A DNA stretch of 64,000 nucleotides from Halomonas daqiaonensis (lineage in GTDB: Bacteria > Pseudomonadota > Gammaproteobacteria > Pseudomonadales > Halomonadaceae): NCBI RefSeq assembly GCF_900109725.1, contig NZ_FOBC01000013.1, positions 1 to 64,000 of the forward strand, given 5' to 3'. Shown in pieces: positions 10,591 through 19,111 of the stretch; the stretch's first letter is position 1; each line of letters starts with the position of its first letter. The position numbers and the translations under genes are program-made. The notes below the pieces were generated by a model. That model saw only the letters and a program-made list of their open reading frames with translations, did no database searches and was not told where the DNA came from.

Positions 10591-10617
10591 AAAGAAAGCC
10601 GCCCCGGGAAGGGCGGC
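10591..10617 (-). terminator. Terminator of the AEC permease gene
   Basis: GCCGCCC (10598-10604) pairs with GGGCGGC (10611-10617). On the minus strand the stem is followed by TTTCTTT. It lies in the 249-base gap between the converging trmB and AEC genes. The rest of that gap holds no convincing gene. Confidence 0.75.
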
Positions 10618-10774
10618 AAAAAGACCGTGACTAGCAATGAGAGGGAGAAACCAGGGCAGGAGACTGGCGGTTCCTGGCCTGGCGTGGCGCCTCATCAACG
10701 CCGCGATTTAAGCATAATCATTCGCGTTTACGTTGTCAACACAGATGCGAACGCTTTTCGTTACCGATGCTTCA

Positions 10775-11689
10775 TCAACCGGCAAGGCGTAGCCAGAGCG
10801 GCAGGGTCGCCATGGCCAGCAGTGTCTGGCCGGTGATCAGGGCCGCCATCAGCTCGGCGTCCCCGCCCAGCTGGCGGGCCAGGATATAGGCCGAGGTGGC
10901 GGTGGGTAGGGCGGCGAAGAGCAGGGCCACGTCGCGGGTCACCGAATCCAGGCCCAGCAACAGGGCCAGAGCTAGCACCAGGGCCGGCATCAGCCCCAGC
11001 TTGACCAGGTTGGCGGCCCAGACCCCGCGGTCCATTCTCATCAGGGCGGCGGGGCGTAGCGCCACCCCCACCGCCACCAGGCCCAGCGGCAGGGCAGCCC
11101 GGCCCAACAGCTCCATGCCGGGCTGGCTCCAGCCCGGCAGTCCGATGCCGCTCACATTCAGGGCAATGCCGGTCAGGCAGGCCAGGATCAGCGGGTTGCG
11201 GGTCAGGGCGGCGAAGCTCTTGCCCAGGCTCGCCGAGCCCAGTGTGCCGGTAGCGATGAAGCTGGCCACGCAGAGCACGTTGGCCAGCGGTACCATCAGC
11301 GCCACCGCGACCGCCGCCACCGTAGCCCCGGCACTGCCATGCAGGGCGGCGGCCCCGGCCACGCCGACATAGGTATTGAAGCGCAGCCCTCCCTGGAAGA
11401 CCGAGGTGAAGGCGGGCGCCTCGAGTCGCAGCCGGTGGCGCAACCCCCACAGCAGCAGACCGAACAGGCCCATGGCCCCTAGCAGGGCGATGGCCAGTCG
11501 GGCCACCGGTACCTGGCCAACATTCGCGGTGGCCAGGGTCGAGACCAGCATGGCGGGGAACAGCAGGAAGTAGATCAGCCGCTCCATGCGCGGCCAGAAG
11601 TCGCCGCCCGGTTGTCGCCACCAACCGAGCCCTGTGCCCAGCAGGATCAGCAGGAACAGCGGTCCCAGTGCATTGCCCACGCCTTCCAT
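10775..11689 (-). CDS. AEC (auxin efflux carrier) family transporter
   Basis: This 304-residue inner-membrane protein has about ten hydrophobic spans arranged as two five-span halves, as in the AEC/PIN-like family, often malate or other organic-acid permeases. The ATG at 11689 is chosen because GGGAGGTGTC precedes it and the next residues begin the first span; an in-frame codon at 11746 lacks support. Central features are NPLILACLTGIALN (an AEC-typical Asn/Pro motif) and the C-terminal PTATSAYILARQLGGD. It stands alone between converging trmB and a divergent gene. Substrate unknown. Confidence 0.85.
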   Translation of the reverse strand: MEGVGNALGPLFLLILLGTGLGWWRQPGGDFWPRMERLIYFLLFPAMLVSTLATANVGQVPVARLAIALLGAMGLFGLLLWGLRHRLRLEAPAFTSVFQGGLRFNTYVGVAGAAALHGSAGATVAAVAVALMVPLANVLCVASFIATGTLGSASLGKSFAALTRNPLILACLTGIALNVSGIGLPGWSQPGMELLGRAALPLGLVAVGVALRPAALMRMDRGVWAANLVKLGLMPALVLALALLLGLDSVTRDVALLFAALPTATSAYILARQLGGDAELMAALITGQTLLAMATLPLWLRLAG

Positions 11690-11799
11690 GACACCTCCCT
11701 CTGTGGGTCTCCCCTGCGACATCCTTGCGCACTTCGCCGCAGGCAATTGCTGATAAGCTTACCCCCTTCCCGCCACCAATGGAGGCCCTGATCCTCGCC

Positions 11800-12309
11800 A
11801 TGCCACAGCGCATCCTGTTGTCGACCGGTGCGGCTCGTCCCCCGCTGCTGCGTCTGCTGATCGTCATCACCCTGCTGACGCTTGCCGTGGCGCTCTGGTA
11901 CCTGACCCGCTACAGCCTGCGTGGCGAGGGCGGCGTGCACTGGCATCCGCCGGCGGAGAACCGCTGTGTTCTTCATGCGGCCCCCTGCACGGCGAGCCTG
12001 GGGCAAGATATCGCGCTGCACCTGACGGTGGCGTCGGAGGGTCCCATCCGACCCCTGGAGCGCCTGCCGCTGGAGGTTCGCCTGAGCGGCGTCCCGGCCG
12101 AGTCCGCCCGCATCGACTTCGTCGGCCGCGACATGGACATGGGGCTGCATCGCTTTCCCCTCGAGGCAGTGGGCGACGGCGTCTTCCGCGGGGAGGGTCA
12201 GGTGGCAATCTGCACCGAGGCGGTCATGGCCTGGCGCGCGAAGGTGGTGGTGGACACACCGCAAGGGCGTCTGGGAAGCTGGTTCGACTTTGACGTGGCG
12301 AGACAATGA
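11800..12309 (+). CDS. Membrane-anchored protein coupled to Sco, FixH/YtkA-like pattern
   Basis: This protein of about 169 residues has one N-terminal span (about 15-35) and a periplasmic domain. Cysteines (ENRCVLHAAPCTASLG) and an Asp-Met-Asp-Met stretch (FVGRDMDMGLHRF), with a later AICTEAVMAW, resemble copper-site proteins with a FixH/YtkA-like beta fold; this is inference from pattern. Its stop overlaps the start of the Sco gene by four bases, which supports a copper or cytochrome-oxidase role. The start is uncertain: 11800 has GGAGG about 15 bases upstream, while 11779 has no ribosome site. Confidence 0.65.
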   Translation: MPQRILLSTGAARPPLLRLLIVITLLTLAVALWYLTRYSLRGEGGVHWHPPAENRCVLHAAPCTASLGQDIALHLTVASEGPIRPLERLPLEVRLSGVPAESARIDFVGRDMDMGLHRFPLEAVGDGVFRGEGQVAICTEAVMAWRAKVVVDTPQGRLGSWFDFDVARQ

Positions 12310-12908
12310 TCATGAAGCGGCGAGGCATCTGGCTGGGATTGGGCGCGATACTGGTGGTGATCGCGGTCGGCCTTGGCCTCTACCAGCAACAGCTGGGGGA
12401 CCAGGCGAATGCTGAGCCCCGGGGAGGGCCGATCGAGCTGCCATCGACCGAGGGCGAGTTCTCGCTGAGCCAGCTAGACGACGACCAACTGGCGGTGGTC
12501 TTCTTCGGATACACTTGGTGCCCGGATGTCTGTCCGATGAGTCTCGCCGTAATGCGTCAAGTGATGGGGCGCCTCGATCCCGAACAACGGCGACGGGTGG
12601 TGCCGCTGATGGTCTCGGTGGACCCCGAGCGGGACACCCTGGCGCGACTGGAGGAGTACATGGGCTTCTTCGGCGAGGCATTCATCGGCGCCACCGGCAG
12701 CCAGGAGGCGCTCGAGGAACTGACCGAACGCTACGGCGTGGTCTGGCGCAGGGTGGAGACGCCGGACTCCGCCATGGCCTACACCATCGACCACAGCGCC
12801 TCGCTGTTTCTGGTGGACCGCGATGGCGAGATCAGGCGCCGGGTGCTGCATTCACCCACCTCGGGACCGCTGCAGGCCGCCCTGGAGCAGGCGCTGGAAG
12901 AAGGATAA
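12306..12908 (+). CDS. SCO1/SenC family copper chaperone
   Basis: This 200-residue thioredoxin-fold protein is tethered by an N-terminal span (about residues 8-25) and faces the periplasm. The copper-binding set is complete: CPDVC with C72 and C76, and H163 in YTIDHSASLFLVD. The family sequences FFGYTWCPDVCPMSL and VSVDPERDT are present. Members deliver copper to the CuA site of cytochrome c oxidase or protect against oxidative stress. It is translationally coupled to the preceding anchored protein. No cox genes lie in the window. ATG 12306 fits the coupling; ATG 12312 is an alternative. Confidence 0.92.
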   Translation: MIMKRRGIWLGLGAILVVIAVGLGLYQQQLGDQANAEPRGGPIELPSTEGEFSLSQLDDDQLAVVFFGYTWCPDVCPMSLAVMRQVMGRLDPEQRRRVVPLMVSVDPERDTLARLEEYMGFFGEAFIGATGSQEALEELTERYGVVWRRVETPDSAMAYTIDHSASLFLVDRDGEIRRRVLHSPTSGPLQAALEQALEEG

Positions 12909-12913
12909 TGCGC

Positions 12914-12933
12914 GCCGGCCACAATCGGCCGGC
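12914..12933. terminator. Bidirectional hairpin between converging genes
   Basis: GCCGGCC (12914-12920) pairs with GGCCGGC (12927-12933) around ACAATC. It fills the 25-base gap between the Sco gene and the convergent esterase gene. No T-tract is present. Confidence 0.5.
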
Positions 12934-13983
12934 TCACTTCTCGTCGGGAGACTGCTGCAGGTGTTCGATCATGGCCATCAGTGCGCCTGTCTGGGAGCCC
13001 TGGCGGCTGTCATGCAGGGGGTCGAGTTGCCAGGTGCTCTCGGCAAACCCCCACCAGTCCCAGCAGCCCTGGGGGTTGGGCAGGCTGGTTTCCGCCTGGG
13101 GGTAGAGCACCACCCGCTGATTGGCGGCCGCCCACTCGTTGAGGCCACTGTGGCGAACGAAGGCCTCATCGATCTGCTCGACATCCATGGCACAGCCATG
13201 CAGCGCCACGCTGAGGTCGCAACCGCCTTCCTCGCAGCCCGTCGGCACGAACAGGTAACCGGTATCACCCAGTCCTCGGACGTCGAAATCCGACTGGTCG
13301 AAGCGCACGAGCTCGCCTCGGGGGTCGCCTGGCTCGGGAGGCGCCAGGTCGCCGTGCAGCCAGCCCAGCATCTTTCCGGCAATATCCAGATCACAGGCCA
13401 GCAAGTGGGTACCTCCCCCGCCGCGGCAGTCCGTCAGGGCGTCCACGGGTGTGCCCGCACGCGTTGATAGCGGCCAGCCATGGCCGGCCTGCTCGCTTTT
13501 CATCAACCTCAGCTGGTCATCGGGGGATGCCAGCCAATCGCGGAACTGCTCGGCCAATGCACGGCCCAGTGACGGCGCTACGGTGTTGTCTTCCTCGCCA
13601 TGCCAGACGAAGACCCGCAGCTCGGCCAGGGCTTCGGGGTCGCCGACGAGCTCTCGCCGGCGGTACCCTTGGTAGCGGTTCTCCAACTCCGCCGGGTCCG
13701 GCATCCCTCGCTGGGTCGCCATGCACTGACCCAGGGCCAGTCCCAGGGAGCCACGAGCACAGGCCCAGGGGCCGGCGGCCACAACGCCCAGTCCGGCGAA
13801 TCGCTCGGGCCAGGCCACCGCCAGTTGAGTGGCCATGTACCCCCCCGATGAGACGCCGAGCACGCTGGCTCCGTCCCGGTTGACGCCGAGTCGCGGCAGT
13901 TCTGCCGGCCGCTCCTGAGCGGCGAGTGGAGCCACCAGCCCCAGGCAGAGGCTGGCAGCGGCCAGGCAGCGAGTGGCAGGCAT
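12934..13983 (-). CDS. Secreted PHB-depolymerase-like esterase
   Basis: This 349-residue protein begins with a signal peptide (about residues 1-23, ending PLAAQ). It contains the lipase box GVSSG (serine 45), HGEEDNTVAP with a likely catalytic Asp, HGCAMDVEQID, and the C-terminal YPQAE...NPQGCWDWWG block typical of poly(3-hydroxyalkanoate) depolymerases. It would act in the periplasm or outside on short-chain polyesters or oligomers. An in-frame GTG at 14001 would overlap the FKBP stop by eight bases; the ATG at 13983 gives the cleaner signal. It is probably cotranscribed with the FKBP gene. The polymer is inferred from the family only. Confidence 0.8.
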   Translation of the reverse strand: MPATRCLAAASLCLGLVAPLAAQERPAELPRLGVNRDGASVLGVSSGGYMATQLAVAWPERFAGLGVVAAGPWACARGSLGLALGQCMATQRGMPDPAELENRYQGYRRRELVGDPEALAELRVFVWHGEEDNTVAPSLGRALAEQFRDWLASPDDQLRLMKSEQAGHGWPLSTRAGTPVDALTDCRGGGGTHLLACDLDIAGKMLGWLHGDLAPPEPGDPRGELVRFDQSDFDVRGLGDTGYLFVPTGCEEGGCDLSVALHGCAMDVEQIDEAFVRHSGLNEWAAANQRVVLYPQAETSLPNPQGCWDWWGFAESTWQLDPLHDSRQGSQTGALMAMIEHLQQSPDEK

Positions 13984-13993
13984 CAAGGTGGGA

Positions 13994-14683
13994 TCACTCA
14001 CTGGCCACGTCGAGCAGTTCGACCTCGAAGATCAGCGTCTCGTGGGGGCCGATGGGACCCTGTCCCTGAGCACCGTAGGCAAGGTCGGAGGGAATCACTA
14101 TCTCCCAGGTGTCGCCCACGCTCATAAGCTGGAGGGCTTCCTGCCAGCCCTCGATGACCTGGCCGACCTCGAAGCTCACCGGCTCGCCGCGATCATAGGA
14201 ACTGTCGAAGATGGTACCGTCGATCAGGGTGCCCTCGTAGTGGACCTCGACGGTGTCATCGGGGCCGGGGGTGGCACCGTCGCCGGATTCGAGCTCGCGA
14301 TACTGCAGGCCCGAGTCGGTGACCGTCACCGCGTCCAGTTCGGCGTTCTCGGCCAGGTAGGCCTCGCCCTCGGCGCGGTTGGCAGCGGCCCGCTGTTCAG
14401 TCTCGGCCTCGCGGGCGGCCATGGCCTCCTGCTGGAATCTCGTCAGGGCTGCGGCCATCTGCTCGTCGCTCATCGCCAGCTCGCCGTCGTCGAACACGTC
14501 ACGGATGGCCTGAGTGAAGGCATCGATGTCCAGCTCCTCTACATCCTGCTGGATGCTCTGGCCCAGGGTCACGCCGAGGCTGTAGCTGAGCTTCTCGTCA
14601 TCGGTCTCCGGCGCGGCGGCCAGTGCGAGGGGTGCGGCGGTCAGCAGGGCCGCCAGGGAAGCGGAGGTCAGCAGTGTCTTCAT
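13994..14683 (-). CDS. FKBP-type peptidyl-prolyl isomerase (FkpA-like)
   Basis: This 229-residue periplasmic isomerase and chaperone has a signal peptide (about 1-22), an N-terminal helical dimerisation domain (KLSYSLGVTLGQSIQQDVEE, about 31-110) and a C-terminal FKBP domain. Markers of the latter are VEVHYEGTLIDGTIFDSSYDRG, VIEGWQEALQLMSVGD and the final FEVELL. Architecture matches FkpA/Mip/FklB. It lies 10 bases upstream of the esterase start and likely shares its transcript. Confidence 0.93.
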   Translation of the reverse strand: MKTLLTSASLAALLTAAPLALAAAPETDDEKLSYSLGVTLGQSIQQDVEELDIDAFTQAIRDVFDDGELAMSDEQMAAALTRFQQEAMAAREAETEQRAAANRAEGEAYLAENAELDAVTVTDSGLQYRELESGDGATPGPDDTVEVHYEGTLIDGTIFDSSYDRGEPVSFEVGQVIEGWQEALQLMSVGDTWEIVIPSDLAYGAQGQGPIGPHETLIFEVELLDVASE

Positions 14684-14777
14684 GAAGGAACCTTATGTTC
14701 TGGTAAGGAGTGTTGTGGCGCGTGGCGCCTTGAGTTAATGGAAGATTTTGCACGGAAACCCTAGGACCCTAACAGGA

Positions 14778-14825
14778 CCGGGCCGGTTCCACGCCCGCAT
14801 GAATGGCAGGGGGAAACCGGCCCGG
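14778..14825 (-). terminator. Long-loop hairpin after the tea operon
   Basis: CCGGGCCGGTT (14778-14788) is exactly complementary to AACCGGCCCGG (14815-14825), with a 26-base loop. It sits just past the teaD stop on the minus strand. No T-tract follows, so the terminator role is tentative. Confidence 0.4.
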
Positions 14826-14842
14826 CGAGGGGGCCGTGAGAG

Positions 14843-15286
14843 TCAGACGATCAGTGTCGGGCAGTGAGCGGAGCCGGCCACTCGCTGGGAAACGCTGCCC
14901 AGCAGCAGGCTCTTGTCGCCGTTGGTGCCCTGGGAGCCGATCACGATCAGGTCGCACTCGCGCTTGCGGGCGAAGCGCACGATGGTGCGCGACGGCCGCC
15001 CACCCTTGACAAAGCCACGTACCTTCTCGCTCGGAACCCCGAGCTCCACGGCATAGGACTTGGCGTGGACCGCGATCTCGGTGGCGTACTCCTTGAGAAC
15101 ATCGTCCGGGATCTCCAGTTTCTCGGGACGCACCATGGAGAGCGAGGCCTCGAGCAGGCTGTGGTGCTTGAAGACGCACAGGAGGTAGAGCTCGGCTCCG
15201 GTCAGCAGCTGTAGGCCAGCGCCTTTCTCCAGCGCCTTGAGGGCGCCCTTGGAGCCATCTACCGGGACCAGTATCCGATTGAACAT
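14843..15286 (-). CDS. teaD: Universal stress protein TeaD of the ectoine TRAP operon
   Basis: This 147-residue UspA-family protein has the N-terminal ILVPVDGS strand and the ATP-binding C-terminal motif [22 protein letters not shown] (G-2x-G-9x-G-S/T class). It is the last gene of the tea cluster, 17 bases after teaC. In Halomonas elongata TeaD binds ATP and restrains the TeaABC transporter; the same order and family here support that role. An in-frame codon upstream at 15418 lies inside teaC and is rejected. The ATG at 15286 has GGAGTAAC before it. Confidence 0.9.
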   Translation of the reverse strand: MFNRILVPVDGSKGALKALEKGAGLQLLTGAELYLLCVFKHHSLLEASLSMVRPEKLEIPDDVLKEYATEIAVHAKSYAVELGVPSEKVRGFVKGGRPSRTIVRFARKRECDLIVIGSQGTNGDKSLLLGSVSQRVAGSAHCPTLIV

Positions 15287-15303
15287 GGTCGTTACTCCTT
15301 GGA

Positions 15304-16587
15304 TCAGCGGAAGGCCAGGTCGCGCAGGAAGAGGGCGATCTGCGGGAACATGATTAGCAGAGCCGCGGCCAGGATCAGGATGCACACGAAGACAGGCGTA
15401 CCCTTGATCACGTCCCAATAGGGCCGTTTGAAGATGGCGATGGCGGTGAAGATGTCACAGCCGAAGGGTGGCGTCGCCGAGCCGATCGCCACCTGCAGGG
15501 TGATCAGGATACCCACCAGCACCGGATCGAGCCCGGTGGCCGCCACGGCCGGGGCGAAGATCGGCGTCAGCACCAGGATCACCACGATGGGGTCGACGAA
15601 CATGCAGGCCACGAAGAAGGCGATGCAGATGGCAATCAGCACGCCTGTGGGGCCCGCCTCGTTGATGCCCGCTGCCGCCAGGATTTCCTGGGGGATCTGG
15701 GCGAAGGAGATGATCCAGGAGAAGCCGTTGCCCACTGCCACCAGGATGAACACCACGGCGGTGATCAGGCCAGTGGACTTGGCGATGGCATAGATATTAC
15801 TCAGTTTCAGGGAACGGAAGACGATGAACTCCAGGAAGACAGCGTAGAGCACACAGGCCGCCGCCGCCTCGGTGGGGCTGAAGATACCGCCGTAGATGCC
15901 GCCGACGATGATCACCGGGAAGCCCAGCGGCCACAGGGCCATGCGTACCGCCGTCAGGCGCTGCTTCCAGTTTGACCTTGGCTCCGTTGGCACATCACGA
16001 ACCACGGCGTAGAGCACTGAATAGACAGAGAACATCAACAGGATCATGATGCCCGGCCCGATGCCGGCGATGAACAGCTCGCCGATGGAGGTCCCCGAGA
16101 TGACGCCGTAGATGATCATGCCGATACTGGGCGGGATCAGGAAGGCGATATCGCTGGAGTTGATAATCAGCGCCAGGGTGAAGGAGTCCGAGTAACCGGC
16201 CTTGAGCATCTTGGGACGCAGGGGCGAGCCGACGGCCACCACCGTGGCCTGGGTGGAGCCGGAGACTGCACCGAACAGGGTACAGGACGCGGCAGTACTC
16301 ACCGCCAGGCCCCCCTTTACGTGGCCGATGAAGGACATGACCATGTCGATCAGTCGGTTCGCCGACTGGCCACGCGTCATGATGTCGGCGGCGAGAATGA
16401 ACATCGGCACTGCGATCAACGAAGCGGGACGGATGCCGGCCATCATCTGCTGGATGAACGTGCTCATCTGGCCCATGCCATCGAACATCATATAGAAACC
16501 GATGATCGCCGCGGCCGTCAGCGGGATCATCATGGGAAAGCCCAGCAGCAGCAGGGCGATCATGGTGGTAACCATTATTGTCGTCAT
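15304..16587 (-). CDS. teaC: TRAP transporter large permease TeaC (DctM family)
   Basis: This 427-residue inner-membrane protein has about twelve spans and is the ion-coupled translocator of a TRAP uptake system. Features include [14 protein letters not shown] at the N-terminus, the conserved [12 protein letters not shown] region near 155-170 and [17 protein letters not shown] near 235, both diagnostic of DctM. Length equals the usual short-form DctM. It follows the small subunit teaB by 30 bases and precedes teaD. With TeaA it should recover ectoine or hydroxyectoine that leaks out at high salt, using the sodium gradient. Confidence 0.93.
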   Translation of the reverse strand: MTTIMVTTMIALLLLGFPMMIPLTAAAIIGFYMMFDGMGQMSTFIQQMMAGIRPASLIAVPMFILAADIMTRGQSANRLIDMVMSFIGHVKGGLAVSTAASCTLFGAVSGSTQATVVAVGSPLRPKMLKAGYSDSFTLALIINSSDIAFLIPPSIGMIIYGVISGTSIGELFIAGIGPGIMILLMFSVYSVLYAVVRDVPTEPRSNWKQRLTAVRMALWPLGFPVIIVGGIYGGIFSPTEAAAACVLYAVFLEFIVFRSLKLSNIYAIAKSTGLITAVVFILVAVGNGFSWIISFAQIPQEILAAAGINEAGPTGVLIAICIAFFVACMFVDPIVVILVLTPIFAPAVAATGLDPVLVGILITLQVAIGSATPPFGCDIFTAIAIFKRPYWDVIKGTPVFVCILILAAALLIMFPQIALFLRDLAFR

Positions 16588-16617
16588 CGTGCGTTCCCCC
16601 GGGCGTTCTGCCCTGCG

Positions 16618-17196
16618 TCAGACTTCAGTTTCCGTGTCCTTATAGCCGTCGAGCACGGCAGTCGACAGGTAGACGTCTCGTGATGTCAGGTTCTTGACGG
16701 CGGTAAGCAGGTACTGGATCCCGGTAATCAGGAAGCCCAGGGGCACCCAGATATAGATGATCCAGATCGGGAACCCGAGTGACGGCAAAATTCTGCCGCG
16801 GTTATAGAGGTCAATGATGTAGAAGACCGAGTAATAAAGCAGGAAGAACATGATCAGGGCGGTAAACAATGAGATTAAGATCATCAGTGCCTTTCGCCCA
16901 CCCGCCGGCAGGGCATCGTAGATCGCCGACATGCGGATATGGCGACCATGACGGGCCGCATAGCCAATGCCGGCGAAGGTGATCATGATGATCAAGATGC
17001 GGTTGATTTCGCCGGAGACCATGATGCTCTCTCCAAACACGAAGCGGGAGATGACGTTGACGACGGTGTTGACGGCCATCAACAGCACCCCTAGTGCCAG
17101 GATCACTGACTCCAGCTTGCTTATCAGGGTATCGATGACCCCGAGTGGGCCAGGCAGGCCCGAGCGATAGTGCTTTTCAGACTCTTCGTCGGTCAT
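16618..17196 (-). CDS. teaB: TRAP transporter small permease TeaB (DctQ family)
   Basis: This 192-residue four-span inner-membrane protein links the binding protein and large permease. The DctQ core R(FVFGESI)MVSGEINR and [17 protein letters not shown] are visible. ATG 17196 is chosen: GGGAG lies seven bases upstream, whereas the in-frame GTG at 17202 is only one base from that site. The 30-residue polar N-terminus is longer than many DctQ proteins. It is separated from teaA by 215 bases containing a strong hairpin, so its expression may be lower than that of TeaA. Confidence 0.92.
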   Translation of the reverse strand: MTDEESEKHYRSGLPGPLGVIDTLISKLESVILALGVLLMAVNTVVNVISRFVFGESIMVSGEINRILIIMITFAGIGYAARHGRHIRMSAIYDALPAGGRKALMILISLFTALIMFFLLYYSVFYIIDLYNRGRILPSLGFPIWIIYIWVPLGFLITGIQYLLTAVKNLTSRDVYLSTAVLDGYKDTETEV

Positions 17197-17355
17197 GTCC
17201 ACACTCCCTAAATCTGCATGTGATGCGGAAAAATCAGGGTTTCCTGATAATCAGCATACGCGTGGATTTCTGGCACCGTGGCCGCCGACATCAACGCTGG
17301 GTGCACGCTGACATGTCCGGAAACCACATACATGGAAACCGCATGTTGTCCAGAA

Positions 17356-17390
17356 ACAAAAAGGGGGTGGCCCGGACAGGCCACCCCCTT
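17356..17390 (-). terminator. Strong intercistronic terminator/attenuator between teaA and teaB
   Basis: A 12-base perfect stem, AAGGGGGTGGCC (17361-17372) with GGCCACCCCCTT (17379-17390), has a six-base loop. On the minus strand it is followed by TTTTTGTTT. It lies 22 bases after the teaA stop. Such a site would make TeaA mRNA more abundant than teaBCD, or stabilise its 3' end. Confidence 0.8.
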
Positions 17391-17411
17391 CAAGGTTGAG
17401 GCCAGCGGTGA

Positions 17412-18434
17412 TTACTCCTCGTCTTCAGTCACGGCCTCGAGATCGGCCTTGAACTGCTCAAGCAGTTCCTTGCCGCTCTCGCCGGTCATGTCGATGAACT
17501 CTTCCTCGACCTGAGGGGCGCGCTCCTTGAAGGCCTGGATCTGCTCCTCGTTCAGGCGCGTCACGGTAACCTCGTCTGAGGCCTCTTGGATCTTCTCCAG
17601 TGACTCCTCGGCCAGGCCCTGGATGTGCTCGATGGTGTGAGCGTAAGCGGCATCTGAGGCGTCATTCACCAGTTTCTTGTCTTCCTCGGGGAGGCCCTCG
17701 TAGAAGTCCAGGTTGGCCATCATGGCGGTGGTGAACCAGCCATGGCTGGTGAAGGTCAGGTGCGGGGAGACTTCGTAGAGGCCACCGGACTCGATCCAGA
17801 ATATCGGGTTCTCCTGGCCATCGATGATACCGGTCTGCAGGCCGCCATAGACCTCGCCCCAAGGCAGCGGCGTGGGTGTCGCGCCGAAGGCATTGTAGGT
17901 TTCCGCCAGCAGGGGGTTGGTCATGGTGCGGATCTTCTTGTTCTCGAAATCCGCTGGTGAGGTGATCGGCTCGTCGGCGGTAACCACCATCTCGCCTTCC
18001 GGATACATCTGCAGTAGCTTCAGGCCCTCTTCGGCATAGAGTTTCGGGAACATCTCGTTGATGGCCTTGCTCTCGTCGAAGAACTCGAGCACCGTCTCCA
18101 TGTCAGTGGGCATCAGATAGGGAATGAAGAAGATCTGTGCCTCGGGGATCGTCGCGCCGGTGAAACCGGGTGATTGATTGACGAACTGCAGGATGCCGCT
18201 GAGGGTTTGCCCCATGATGTCGTCGGACTCGCCGAGCTCACCGAAGCGGTAGACCTGAACGCTATGGTCGGAATTTTCCTCGACATAGCGCTTGAACTCC
18301 TGGGCGAATACGTCTTGAACGTCGCCCTCATACTCCTCATGGGCGTAGCGCCAGTTGTCAGCGAAAGCAGCGGTGGACATGCCGAGCATCAGTGCGCCAA
18401 TACCGGCGCCCGTCAATAGGTTATGTGACTTCAT
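17412..18434 (-). CDS. teaA: Ectoine TRAP binding protein TeaA (DctP family)
   Basis: This 340-residue periplasmic solute-binding protein has a signal peptide (about 1-25, cleavage after AFA). The mature sequence begins DNWRYAHEEYEGD, very close to Halomonas elongata TeaA as I remember it, including Glu9 reported to contact ectoine. The central KKIRTMTNPLLAETY and GLQTGIIDGQENPIFW are TRAP hallmarks. The acidic surface and acidic C-terminal tail fit halophile periplasm. The ATG at 18434 has AGAGGGA upstream. The specific ligand is strongly suggested by similarity and by the TeaD-type partner but has not been tested here. Confidence 0.93.
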   Translation of the reverse strand: MKSHNLLTGAGIGALMLGMSTAAFADNWRYAHEEYEGDVQDVFAQEFKRYVEENSDHSVQVYRFGELGESDDIMGQTLSGILQFVNQSPGFTGATIPEAQIFFIPYLMPTDMETVLEFFDESKAINEMFPKLYAEEGLKLLQMYPEGEMVVTADEPITSPADFENKKIRTMTNPLLAETYNAFGATPTPLPWGEVYGGLQTGIIDGQENPIFWIESGGLYEVSPHLTFTSHGWFTTAMMANLDFYEGLPEEDKKLVNDASDAAYAHTIEHIQGLAEESLEKIQEASDEVTVTRLNEEQIQAFKERAPQVEEEFIDMTGESGKELLEQFKADLEAVTEDEE

Positions 18435-18495
18435 TCTTGTGGTCCCTCTGCAGGTTTGTCCCGTGATGGAGGATGCGGCCATCAGCTGGGGTCAA

Positions 18496-18512
18496 GTGAA
18501 CATGACATTCAC
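18496..18512. promoter_or_regulatory. Inverted repeat upstream of teaA
   Basis: GTGAA-CATGACA-TTCAC is a five-base inverted repeat with a seven-base spacer, 62 bases before the teaA ATG in a region that must hold the promoter. On the minus strand TTGACC follows it closely. It could be an operator for osmotic control; short arms make chance possible. Confidence 0.35.
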
Positions 18513-18539
18513 TACGCTGATTTCAGGCTAGCCTGGCCG

Positions 18540-19055
18540 TCATGAAGGGTCAAGCTGGCTTTCCAGGGTTCGCAGGGCGCTAAGATGAGGTTTTTTCTGC
18601 ACTTGCAGCTGCCTGGAGAGATGATCTTCCAGGCGGGGAAAGGGGCTAGACAGGGCAACTAGCTGGTCGCTCTCGAGCGCCAGCTGTTCCAGGCGTGACA
18701 GGGCCTCGCGCTCTGCCTGGAGCTCGGCCTGCTGGAGCGTCCGGCGCAGCGCGGCGACGGGCTCGCGCTGGCGGGCCTCGGGCTTCAGGTCTCGACGCAG
18801 CCGGCGCAGAGGAGCCGTGACCTGCTGTTGCCAACGGCGGACGGGGTCGGGGAACTCATCGCATGCCAGCCCGTGATGATGCAGCCAGCAGTGCCAGAGC
18901 AGCTCGCAGACATCGACGCCCGCTTCGTCCTGGAGCATCAGGCAGGCCGCCTCGACACCATCACGCCCATAGAGAGCGAGGGCAAACTCCCACAAGGGGA
19001 CGTCGAGCAGTCGAGCCCGCAGAGCGGACGGCAATTGGGTAGAATCGTGTGTCAT
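18540..19055 (-). CDS. TIGR02444-like protein
   Basis: This 171-residue protein has the N-terminal LWEFALALYGRDGVEAACLMLQDEAGVDVCELLWHCWL, which I associate with the TIGR02444 family of unknown function. The C-terminal half is Arg/Gln/Leu-rich and probably helical (residues 80-165). No signal or span is present. The ATG at 19055 is used; an in-frame upstream codon at 19121 would overlap the divergent ABC-F gene. It is divergent from that ABC-F gene, 56 bases start to start, a pairing I recall from other gammaproteobacteria. Confidence 0.75.
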   Translation of the reverse strand: MTHDSTQLPSALRARLLDVPLWEFALALYGRDGVEAACLMLQDEAGVDVCELLWHCWLHHHGLACDEFPDPVRRWQQQVTAPLRRLRRDLKPEARQREPVAALRRTLQQAELQAEREALSRLEQLALESDQLVALSSPFPRLEDHLSRQLQVQKKPHLSALRTLESQLDPS

Positions 19056-19111
19056 GACACGGCTGTCGTCCCGCTGGGCGGCAGCCTCACGGACTGCCGA
19101 GTGGAGCCTGC

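Noticed and set aside
10713-10726. Fur-box-like GCATAATCATTCGC
   Set aside because: Matches only one half of the Fur consensus and lies between converging genes with no gene to control.
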